Below, piece after piece: positions 1-5,621 of a stretch of DNA of 7,638 nucleotides (within the stretch, counting starts at the first letter, position 1; each line of letters starts with the position of its first letter). The DNA lies in contig DPBR01000048.1 of assembly GCA_003516865.1 (NCBI GenBank), forward strand, positions 53,737 through 61,374, in the 5' to 3' direction. The translations under genes and the position numbers were made by a program. This stretch comes from Oscillospiraceae bacterium (GTDB lineage: Bacteria > Bacillota > Clostridia > Oscillospirales > Ruminococcaceae). The notes beneath the pieces are model-generated. The model ran no database searches, had not been told where the DNA came from, and was given only the letters and a program-made list of their open reading frames with translations.

Positions 1-12
1 GTTTTCCCCCAG

Positions 13-42
13 CGTTTGTGTTGACTTTAGGCAACACAAACG
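13..42. repeat. Inverted repeat H1 (11-bp perfect stem)
   Basis: CGTTTGTGTTG (13-23) is perfectly complementary to CAACACAAACG (32-42) around the 8-nt loop ACTTTAGG. No T-run follows on either strand, so it does not look like an intrinsic terminator. It is the first of the hairpins in the left-end cluster. Confidence 0.8.
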
Positions 43-69
43 TGCGAGCAGGCTTATTGCAAATCTATC

Positions 70-93
70 TTTGACTGCGGTCCGGCAGTCAAA
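70..93. repeat. Inverted repeat H2 (9-bp perfect stem)
   Basis: TTTGACTGC (70-78) pairs with GCAGTCAAA (85-93) around the 6-nt loop GGTCCG. The following bases are not T-rich, so a terminator is unlikely. The spacer before it contains TTATTGCAAA, which recurs before H4. Confidence 0.75.
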
Positions 94-102
94 CGGAACG
101 AG

Positions 103-194
103 TTGGCAAAAACCTACCTGTTTCGCAAAGCAATCAAACGAGCAAGCTCGGTTAAAACTATGTTTATTGCAAAGCAAGCAGTTGGTAAAACTTG
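103..194. repeat. Diverged direct repeats with GTTGGYAAAA / GCAAAGCAA words
   Basis: Three imperfect copies can be lined up by eye. Copy 1 (about 103-133) contains TTGGCAAAAACC then GTTTCGCAAAGCAA. Copy 2 (about 149-178) contains CGGTTAAAACTATGTTTATTGCAAAGCAAG. Copy 3 (about 181-194) is only the first part, GTTGGTAAAACTTG. A related TTATTGCAAA also occurs at 54-63. The copies start about 46 and 34 bases apart, so they are not regular enough for a CRISPR array or a clean tandem repeat. No function is assigned. Confidence 0.4.
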
Positions 195-197
195 AAT

Positions 198-246
198 GTG
201 AACGCTCCCGAAAATCACCAGCCTGAGGATTTTCGGGAGCGTTCAC
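198..246. repeat. Long perfect inverted repeat H4 (19-bp stem)
   Basis: GTGAACGCTCCCGAAAATC (198-216) is an exact reverse complement of GATTTTCGGGAGCGTTCAC (228-246), with an 11-nt loop ACCAGCCTGAG. A 19-bp perfect stem in a non-coding stretch is far beyond chance. No T-run follows; the next base begins another hairpin (H5). It is too long and lacks the U-tract for an ordinary terminator, so an RNA structural role, a protein-bound DNA cruciform, or an element-derived repeat are all possible. Confidence 0.9.
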
Positions 247-279
247 GCGATTTTGGGGGTTCGACGCCCCCAAAATCGC
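247..279. repeat. Perfect inverted repeat H5 (13-bp stem) abutting H4
   Basis: GCGATTTTGGGGG (247-259) pairs exactly with CCCCCAAAATCGC (267-279) around a 7-nt loop TTCGACG. It starts on the base after H4 ends, so the two would stack if transcribed. The GGGGG-TTCGACG-CCCCC part has the 5+7+5 shape of a tRNA T-arm, but no D or anticodon arm fits around it. The right arm resembles the H4 left arm (CTCCCGAAAATC versus CCCCC-AAAATC), suggesting the two may be related. Confidence 0.85.
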
Positions 280-281
280 CT

Positions 282-298
282 TGGCTTCGCAGAAGCCA
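282..298. repeat. Short inverted repeat H6 (7-bp stem)
   Basis: TGGCTTC (282-288) pairs with GAAGCCA (292-298) over a GCA triloop, three bases after H5. It completes a run of three back-to-back hairpins over about 100 bases. No U-tract follows. Confidence 0.6.
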
Positions 299-338
299 GC
301 CCCTGTTCGCGTACCAAAAAGCTAGGATATCACAAAGC

Positions 339-368
339 AAACGGGAGAACCAAAATCCTCCCGTTTTT
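339..368 (-). terminator. Intrinsic terminator of the ABC operon, probably bidirectional
   Basis: AAACGGGAG (339-347) pairs with CTCCCGTTT (358-366) around a 10-nt loop. The hairpin begins just after the stop of the downstream ABC gene. Read leftward it ends in TTT followed by a moderately T-rich stretch and is preceded by an A-rich run. Read rightward it is followed by an excellent TTTTTGTTTT tract. It can therefore end the leftward exporter operon and also stop rightward transcription coming from the hairpin cluster. Confidence 0.75.
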
Positions 369-371
369 GTT

Positions 372-2327
372 TTATTCAAGCTCAAACGCGCCTGTATAAA
401 GTCTGTAATATTGACCTTTTTCCGCGATAAGCTTATCGTGCGAACCGCGCTCGATAATTCTTCCGTGGTCGAGAACCATAATTACATCGGAGTTTTTGAC
501 GGTTGAGAGCCTGTGCGCGATAACAAACACCGTTCTTCCCTTCATAAGCGCGTCCATTCCCTTTTGAACAATCGCTTCCGTGCGTGTATCAATCGAGCTT
601 GTCGCTTCATCGAGAATCATAACCGGCGGGTCTGCGACAGCCGCTCGCGCTATCGAAATAAGCTGGCGCTGTCCCTGAGAAAGACCGCTTCCGTCGCCTT
701 TGAGCACCGTGTTATAGCCGTCCGACAACATTCTGATAAATCCGTCCGCGTTTGCGAGTTTCGCTGCGGCAATGCACTCCTCATCGGTTGCGTCGGGCTT
801 TCCATAGCGCAGATTGTCCATTACCGTTCCCGTAAACAGGTTTACGTCCTGAAGAACCACGCCAAGCGAACGCCTTAAATCCGCTTTCTTTATCTTGTTG
901 ATGTTGATGCCGTCATAGCGGATTTTTCCGTCCGCAATATCGTAAAAACGGTTGATAAGGTTGGTAATCGTGGTTTTGCCCGCGCCCGTTGCGCCGACAA
1001 ACGCGATTTTCTGACCCGGCTCGGCGTAAATGCTGATATTATGAAGAACCGTTTTCTCCGGAACATACCCGAAATCAACGTCGTCAAGCACGACGTTTCC
1101 TTTAAGTTCGGTATAAGTGAGCGTTCCGTCGCCGTGCGGGTGCTTCCAAGCCCAGATATGCGTGCGCTCTTCCGTTTCGGTAAGATTGCCGTTTTCATCG
1201 TATTTTGCGTTTACAAGCGTAACATAGCCGTTATCGGTTTCGCTTTCCTCGTCAAGCAGCTTGAAGATACGTCCTGCGCCCGCCATTGCCATAGCGACGG
1301 AATTGAGCTGCTGCGATACCTGACCGATAGGTCCGATAAAGCTGCGGGAGAGCTGCAAAAACGCCGCAATCGAGCCGAGCGAGAGTATATCCACGGAGAA
1401 GCACGCAACGTTCATAGCGTTATTTATCGCGAGAACCGCGCCCACAATCGCGATTATAACGTACAGCAGATAGCCCATACAGTTGTTTATCGGCATAAGC
1501 ACGTTTGCAAAAGCGTTTGCCTTGCAGATGTTCTCGGAAAGCTCCAAGTTGCGTTCGTCAAAGCCCTCTTTCGCTTTATCCTCGCGGCAGAACAGCTTTA
1601 TAACGCGCTGTCCGTTTACCATTTCCTCGATATAACCGTTGAGGCTCGCCATTGACTTCTGCTGACGAATAAAGAAAGTTCCCGATTTACCCGCAACTTT
1701 TGCGGTGATAAACATAATCAGCGCCAGAACAACCACAACCACAAGCGTAAGCCAAACCGAAAGGCTCAGCATCGAGCAGAAAACCGCGATTACGGTTATA
1801 CCCGACGACAGAAACTGCGGAAGAGCCTGCGAAAGCATTTGCTGCATAGCGTCCGCGTCGTTCGTGTAAAAGCTCATAACATCGCCGTGCGTGTGCGTGT
1901 CGAAATACTTAATCGGTAGCGTCTGCATATGCGAAAACATCTCGTCGCGTATCTTTTTGAGAACGCCCTGCGATATCGTCGCCATAAGCCTTGACTGAAA
2001 CAGCGCGCTTATCGCTCCCACAAGGAAAATTCCGCCCATAAGGAAAAGCGTTCTGATAAGTCCCGAAAAGTCAGCCGCCGCGCCGTTTGATGTTGCTTCA
2101 ACGATAGGCATAATGTTGTCGTCTATGAGCGTTTTTATGAAAAGCGAGGAAGAAACGCTTGCCGCCGCGTTTGCAACAATGCATATTCCAACGATTATCA
2201 AAAGCCCGCGGAACGGCTTCATATAAGTCAAAAGCCGCTTTATAACCTTAATATCGAACTTCATCGGGACGCGTGCGCCGTGCGGAGGCCGTCCGCCGTG
2301 CATCATTGATTTGCTTTCATTACTCAT
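372..2327 (-). CDS. Heterodimeric ABC exporter, catalytic-type subunit (BmrD/TM288-like)
   Basis: 651-residue half-transporter with an N-terminal membrane domain of about six helices (near 41-60, 90-112, 170-207, 282-301, 314-336) fused to a nucleotide-binding domain. Visible motifs are A-loop Tyr421, Walker A GATGAGKT (445-452), Q-loop Gln493, Walker B ending in D573-E574, and switch His605, all canonical. The signature is LSQGQ (549-553) instead of LSGGQ. This is the expected deviation in the partner whose signature faces a degenerate ATP site. An extra segment of about 45 residues (roughly 361-408, with WAWKHPHGDG) sits between the two domains; similar inserts occur in clostridial members. 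The start overlaps the upstream ABC gene by 8 nt, with a G-rich ribosome binding site inside that gene's end, implying coupled translation. It should act in the cytoplasmic membrane, exporting drugs or lipophilic compounds with its partner. The substrate is unknown. Confidence 0.93.
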   Translation of the reverse strand: MSNESKSMMHGGRPPHGARVPMKFDIKVIKRLLTYMKPFRGLLIIVGICIVANAAASVSSSLFIKTLIDDNIMPIVEATSNGAAADFSGLIRTLFLMGGIFLVGAISALFQSRLMATISQGVLKKIRDEMFSHMQTLPIKYFDTHTHGDVMSFYTNDADAMQQMLSQALPQFLSSGITVIAVFCSMLSLSVWLTLVVVVVLALIMFITAKVAGKSGTFFIRQQKSMASLNGYIEEMVNGQRVIKLFCREDKAKEGFDERNLELSENICKANAFANVLMPINNCMGYLLYVIIAIVGAVLAINNAMNVACFSVDILSLGSIAAFLQLSRSFIGPIGQVSQQLNSVAMAMAGAGRIFKLLDEESETDNGYVTLVNAKYDENGNLTETEERTHIWAWKHPHGDGTLTYTELKGNVVLDDVDFGYVPEKTVLHNISIYAEPGQKIAFVGATGAGKTTITNLINRFYDIADGKIRYDGININKIKKADLRRSLGVVLQDVNLFTGTVMDNLRYGKPDATDEECIAAAKLANADGFIRMLSDGYNTVLKGDGSGLSQGQRQLISIARAAVADPPVMILDEATSSIDTRTEAIVQKGMDALMKGRTVFVIAHRLSTVKNSDVIMVLDHGRIIERGSHDKLIAEKGQYYRLYTGAFELE

Positions 2328-4071
2328 CTTCGCCCGCCCCCTTTGTCTGGCTGTCGTAAATCTCGCGGTAAATGGGGCTTCTCGCGTAAACCTCGTCTGA
2401 AGTACCCATATCCGCGATTTTACCGTTATCCATAATTATAATCTTATCCGCGTCGCATACCGAAGAAACTCTCTGTGCAATAATAATCTTCGTTGTGTCG
2501 GGAATATCCTCCCTGAATGCGCGCCTAATCATCGCGTCCGTTTTCGTGTCAACCGCGGAAGTCGAATCGTCGAGAATGAGGATTTTCGGCTTCTTCAAGA
2601 GCGCTCTGGCAATGCAAAGACGCTGTTTCTGACCGCCGGAAACGTTTGTTCCGCCCTGTTCAATGTAGGTGTTGTATTTTTCGGGCATCGCCTCTATGAA
2701 ATCGTCCGCGCAGGCAGAGCGGCAGACCGCTTCAACCTCCTCGTCGGAAGCGATTTCGTTGCCCCAGCGGATATTCTCGGCAATCGTCCCCGAAAACAGC
2801 ACGTTCTTCTGCAAAACCATCGCGACATTGTTTCTCAGCGCTTCGAGGTTATAGTCGCGGACATCTTCGCCGCCGACAAAAACCTCGCCCTCAATCGCGT
2901 CATATAATCTCGGAATCATCTGCACAAGCGTGGATTTTGAAGAACCCGTTCCGCCGATAATTCCGATTGTTTCGCCGCTGTTTATCCTGAGATTGATATG
3001 GTCGAGAGCGTTGTTTTCGGCGGTTTTGAAGTACTTGAAGCAAACGTTGCGGAACTCGATTGAACCGTCCTTAATCTCCTTGAGATTGCGCTCTCCGTCG
3101 TTTATATCGCTCTTTTCGTTCAGAACCTCGCAAACGCGGTCCGCGCTCGCTTTAGACATCGTGAGCATTACAAAAATCATCGAAAGCATCATAAGGCTCA
3201 TCAAAATCTGCATTGTATAGGTGAAAAGCGACATAAGGCTGCCTGTCGTAAGTCCGAAAGCCTCGTTGTTGCCGCTTGCGACAATCTCGTTCGCGCCGAG
3301 CCAAGAAATCAAAATCATACAGGTGTAAACGGCAATCTGCATTGCCGGCGCGTTAAACGCAACCGTTTTCTCAGCTTTTGTGAAAAGTCCGAAAATCTTT
3401 TCGGATATTTTCGAGAACTTCCTTTTTTCGTGTTCTTCCTGCACAAAGCTCTTTACAACGCGTATTCCGCGAAGATTTTCCTCAACGACGTTGTTGAGGT
3501 CGTCGTAGGTTGTGAAAACCTTTCTGAATATCGGGAACGCAACCTTTATGATTATCGCAAGGATTATCGCGAGGAACGGAATTACCCACACGAACACCAT
3601 CGACAACTCAGGACTTGTTCTAAACGAGAAAATGCACGCGAAAATAAGCATCGCGGGCGCTCTGAACACAATTCTCGTGAGCATCTGAAACGCCATCTGC
3701 ACATTCGTAACGTCTGTTGTAAGGCGCGTAACAAGGCTTGCGGGCGAGAATTTGTCGATATTTGAAAAGCTGAAGTTCTGGATATTATAGTACATATCGT
3801 GCCTTACGTTCCTCGAAAAATAGGACGAAGCGCGCGACGCGGTATATCCCGCCGTTACGCCGAAGAACATTGCTCCAAGCGTCAGCGCCGCGAGAATTGC
3901 GCCGTATTTCACAACGGCGTTTATATCTCCGAGCGTTATTCCCTCGTCGATAAGCTTCGCCATTATCGTCGGAATCATAACTTCGATAAGCGATTCCAAC
4001 AGCACGAAAATCGGCGTAAGAATTGCGGGAAGTTTCGCCTCCCTTATACATTTTGCCAAAGTTTTTATCAT
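2320..4071 (-). CDS. Heterodimeric ABC exporter, degenerate-site subunit (BmrC/TM287-like)
   Basis: 583-residue half-transporter with about six membrane helices (near 15-33, 56-78, 134-178 as two, 243-262, 283-305) followed by a nucleotide-binding domain. Walker A GGTGSSKS (373-380), Q-loop Gln421 and signature VSGGQ (477-481) are intact. However, Walker B reads LDDS with Asp502 in place of the catalytic Glu, and the switch position is Gln533 instead of His. This marks the non-hydrolytic composite site of a heterodimeric exporter, completed by the deviant LSQGQ of the next gene's product. It starts at ATG 4071 behind AAAGGAG with 7-nt spacing; that site overlaps the stop of the marR-like gene 4 nt upstream. 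It is co-transcribed with both neighbours. Family knowledge predicts multidrug export. The true substrate and any sensing of it by the MarR protein are inferred. Confidence 0.93.
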   Translation of the reverse strand: MIKTLAKCIREAKLPAILTPIFVLLESLIEVMIPTIMAKLIDEGITLGDINAVVKYGAILAALTLGAMFFGVTAGYTASRASSYFSRNVRHDMYYNIQNFSFSNIDKFSPASLVTRLTTDVTNVQMAFQMLTRIVFRAPAMLIFACIFSFRTSPELSMVFVWVIPFLAIILAIIIKVAFPIFRKVFTTYDDLNNVVEENLRGIRVVKSFVQEEHEKRKFSKISEKIFGLFTKAEKTVAFNAPAMQIAVYTCMILISWLGANEIVASGNNEAFGLTTGSLMSLFTYTMQILMSLMMLSMIFVMLTMSKASADRVCEVLNEKSDINDGERNLKEIKDGSIEFRNVCFKYFKTAENNALDHINLRINSGETIGIIGGTGSSKSTLVQMIPRLYDAIEGEVFVGGEDVRDYNLEALRNNVAMVLQKNVLFSGTIAENIRWGNEIASDEEVEAVCRSACADDFIEAMPEKYNTYIEQGGTNVSGGQKQRLCIARALLKKPKILILDDSTSAVDTKTDAMIRRAFREDIPDTTKIIIAQRVSSVCDADKIIIMDNGKIADMGTSDEVYARSPIYREIYDSQTKGAGEDE

Positions 4072-4075
4072 TTGT

Positions 4076-4570
4076 TTACTCCTTTCGGGCGGTTTTCTGT
4101 TTCTTTACCGCCGCGCCGCTTTCGGAGGAAGCGATGTTGTTCTGCATTCTTTCAAGAAATCCGCACAAAACCGAGATTTCCTCGTCCGAAAAACCGCTTC
4201 GCAGCTTCTTTTCCATTTCTTCGTGCTCGCGGCGCATTGTTCTGCCGATTTCACGGGATTTTTCGGTCAGAACGATTTTTTTAAGCCGCGCGTCGTGAGA
4301 AACGCTTTCACGGCTTATCAGCTCCTTCTTCTCAAGCAGCGAAAGCACCTTCGATACCGTCGAGCGCGTTATTCCGAAATTGTTCTCCAAATCGCGCTGG
4401 AAAACATCTCTCCCCTCTTTTTCCGCGTCAAAAAGATATCCCATAATCCATTTGTTCGAGCAGGTCAGCTTGTCGAGCTTCTTCGCAAATTCGGAATTGC
4501 GGTCGAAATATCGGCGCACGGCATTGTTCAACATTCTCAGCCGTATCCCTATATCGGGACTTTCCTCCAT
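4076..4570 (-). CDS. MarR-family winged-helix transcriptional regulator
   Basis: 164 residues from ATG 4570, chosen because GAGGTG lies 6 nt upstream. A GTG three codons earlier (4579) is possible but has a poorer site and lies within that Shine-Dalgarno sequence. The central winged helix has a recognition helix in the ITRSTVSKVLSLLEKKELI segment (about 67-85), followed by a basic wing with the family-typical DARLKK (about 93-98). Flanking N- and C-terminal helices would form the dimer interface. The lysine-rich C-terminal tail (KKQKTARK) is a small extension. It is the first gene of the exporter operon and is followed after 4 nt by the first ABC subunit. Proteins of this family usually repress an adjacent efflux operon and release DNA on binding a phenolic or lipophilic ligand. 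Autorepression at the promoter just upstream is the likely mode but is inferred. Confidence 0.9.
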   Translation of the reverse strand: MEESPDIGIRLRMLNNAVRRYFDRNSEFAKKLDKLTCSNKWIMGYLFDAEKEGRDVFQRDLENNFGITRSTVSKVLSLLEKKELISRESVSHDARLKKIVLTEKSREIGRTMRREHEEMEKKLRSGFSDEEISVLCGFLERMQNNIASSESGAAVKKQKTARKE

Positions 4571-4602
4571 ATCATTCACCTCGTTCCGCTTTGCAAAATT
4601 GT

Positions 4603-4613
4603 TGGATATTCCA
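4603..4613. promoter_or_regulatory. Candidate MarR operator at the operon start site
   Basis: TGGATATTCCA has TGGA/TCCA arms about a TAT centre and lies directly downstream of the -10 box, across the predicted transcription start, where a repressor would block initiation. The minus-strand reading GTGGAATAT recurs exactly on the plus strand at 4734-4742 inside the divergent promoter. The palindrome is short, so this is a candidate only. Confidence 0.35.
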
Positions 4614-4614
4614 C

Positions 4615-4643
4615 ATTATAATGCAAATTAAATAATTTGTCAA
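4615..4643 (-). promoter_or_regulatory. Consensus sigma-A promoter of the marR-ABC operon
   Basis: On the minus strand TTGACA (4643-4638) is separated by exactly 17 nt from TATAAT (4620-4615), a perfect match in both boxes. Transcription should start near 4608, giving a leader of roughly 35-40 nt before the marR-like start. So strong a promoter in front of a regulator plus efflux pump suggests it is normally held down by the repressor. Confidence 0.88.
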
Positions 4644-4677
4644 GGGATTTTTTGTAAAAAATTAACCAACATTTCTT

Positions 4678-4687
4678 CAAACGTTTG
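4678..4687. promoter_or_regulatory. Perfect 10-bp palindrome midway between the divergent promoters
   Basis: CAAACGTTTG is a perfect palindrome about 35 bp from the -35 box of each divergent promoter. It is flanked by inverted ATGCAAAT (4621-4628) and ATTTGCAT (4692-4699). It could bind a regulator acting on one or both operons, but a 10-bp palindrome in AT-rich DNA may also be chance. Confidence 0.25.
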
Positions 4688-4721
4688 TATTATTTGCATA
4701 TCCCGATTGCAAAAAATACTA

Positions 4722-4750
4722 TTGAAAAATTGCGTGGAATATGTTATAAT
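4722..4750 (+). promoter_or_regulatory. Sigma-A promoter of the nfnAB operon
   Basis: TTGAAA (4722-4727), a 17-nt spacer and a perfect TATAAT (4745-4750) predict a start near 4757 and a leader of only about 24 nt, too short for a riboswitch. A weaker overlapping candidate, TTGCAT (4694-4699) with TACTAT (4717-4722), also has a 17-nt spacer and could be a second start. The spacer contains GTGGAATAT, shared with the divergent promoter region. Confidence 0.8.
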
Positions 4751-4780
4751 TACGTTGTATTCTACGAAAGGAGAATTAAA

Positions 4781-5620
4781 ATGTATAAGATTGTAAGAAA
4801 AAAAGTACTTAATCCCACGGTTACGCTGATGGAAATTGACGCTCCGCTCGTTGCCGCAAAGGCTCAGCTGGGTCAGTTTATTATTCTGCGCGTTGATGAA
4901 AACGGCGAGAGAATACCGCTTACCGTTGCGGATTTCGACCGCGAAAAAGGCACAGTCACCATAATTTTCCAGATTGTCGGCGCTACCACGGAGCTTCTCA
5001 ATCACAAGAACGAGGGCGAATATATTCAGGATTTCGTAGGCCCGCTCGGAAGAGCGACCGAAACCGAGGGCAAAAAGAAAGTCGCGGTTGTCGGCGGCGG
5101 CGTTGGCTGCGCGATTGCTTATCCCGTTGCGAAAAAGCTTCACGAGGGCGGCTGCGAGGTACACTCGATTGTTGGTTTCAGAAACAAGGACCTTGTTATC
5201 CTCGAGGACGAGTTCAAGGCGGCTTCCGATATTCTCAAGGTAATGACGGACGACGGTTCCGCGGGAACAAAGGGTCTTGTAACGGACGCACTCAAAGAGC
5301 TTATCGAGGCGGGAAATCAGTATGACGAGGTTATCGCAATCGGTCCTATCATTATGATGAAGTTCGTCTGTAAGCTCACAAAAGAGTATGGGATAAAGAC
5401 TGTCGTTTCGATGAACCCGATTATGATTGACGGAACGGGAATGTGCGGCGGCTGCCGTCTTACGGTCGGCGGCGAAACGAAATTCGCGTGCGTTGACGGA
5501 CCTGAGTTCGACGGTCATCTCGTTGATTTCGACGAAGCTCTCGAACGCGGCTCGATGTATAAGGAATTTGAAAAGGAAAAACGCGAAGAGGTCTGCAATC
5601 TCTTCAAGGGGGTAAAGTAA
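4781..5620 (+). CDS. nfnA: NfnA-type FAD/NAD-binding [2Fe-2S] reductase subunit
   Basis: 279 residues from ATG 4781, fixed by AAAGGAG (4767-4773) with 7-nt spacing; an in-frame upstream start at 4685 would precede the promoter. It belongs to the ferredoxin-NADP reductase/dihydroorotate dehydrogenase electron-transfer family. Visible parts are a flavin-binding RIPLT (44-48), a pyridine-nucleotide Rossmann motif VAVVGGGVG (101-109), GFRNKD (132-137), and a C-terminal cluster motif with Cys222, Cys225 and Cys237 preceded by Asp217 in DGTGMCGGC. Family knowledge gives a [2Fe-2S] cluster with three Cys and, in Nfn enzymes, an Asp ligand. With the next gene's product it should form the cytoplasmic NADH-dependent reduced ferredoxin:NADP oxidoreductase, this subunit binding FAD and NAD(H). 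The length is normal. The same fold serves in sulfide dehydrogenase (SudB), so the exact acceptor is not certain. Confidence 0.9.
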   Translation: MYKIVRKKVLNPTVTLMEIDAPLVAAKAQLGQFIILRVDENGERIPLTVADFDREKGTVTIIFQIVGATTELLNHKNEGEYIQDFVGPLGRATETEGKKKVAVVGGGVGCAIAYPVAKKLHEGGCEVHSIVGFRNKDLVILEDEFKAASDILKVMTDDGSAGTKGLVTDALKELIEAGNQYDEVIAIGPIIMMKFVCKLTKEYGIKTVVSMNPIMIDGTGMCGGCRLTVGGETKFACVDGPEFDGHLVDFDEALERGSMYKEFEKEKREEVCNLFKGVK

Positions 5621-5621
5621 A

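Larger units (their letters stand above)
1..338. other. Non-coding, hairpin-rich intergenic region
   Basis: No convincing gene is present: the only open frame of any length begins near 192 at a TTG, has no ribosome binding site, and runs through the terminator into the antisense of the ABC gene. The stretch is instead a chain of inverted repeats: 13-42, 70-93, 139-150 (CGAGC-AA-GCTCG), 198-246, 247-279 and 282-298. The first three are separated by AT-rich spacers that share the words TTATTGCAAA, GCAAAGCAA and GTTGGYAAAA. The arms are perfect despite differing from hairpin to hairpin. Possible readings are a structured untranslated RNA, a decayed repeat element, or non-selected quasi-palindromes. 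The sequence alone does not decide. The cluster may continue left of position 1. Confidence 0.75.

Noticed and set aside
1..200. CRISPR-like or integron attC array
   Set aside because: The repeats are diverged and irregularly spaced, and no cas or integrase gene is nearby in the window.
198..246. Retron msd-type hairpin
   Set aside because: No reverse transcriptase gene in the window and no recognisable msr partner; a long stem alone is not enough.
247..279. Possible tRNA 3' end (GGGGG-TTCGACG-CCCCC T-arm)
   Set aside because: The complement of the supposed acceptor strand is immediately adjacent to the T-stem, leaving no room for D and anticodon arms; it is a plain inverted repeat.
192..506. 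Rightward open frame of about 104 codons
   Set aside because: TTG start without ribosome binding site; it runs through three hairpins and a terminator into the antisense of the ABC gene.
4751..4780. Riboswitch or attenuator ahead of nfnA
   Set aside because: The predicted leader is only about 24 nt, with no room for an aptamer.
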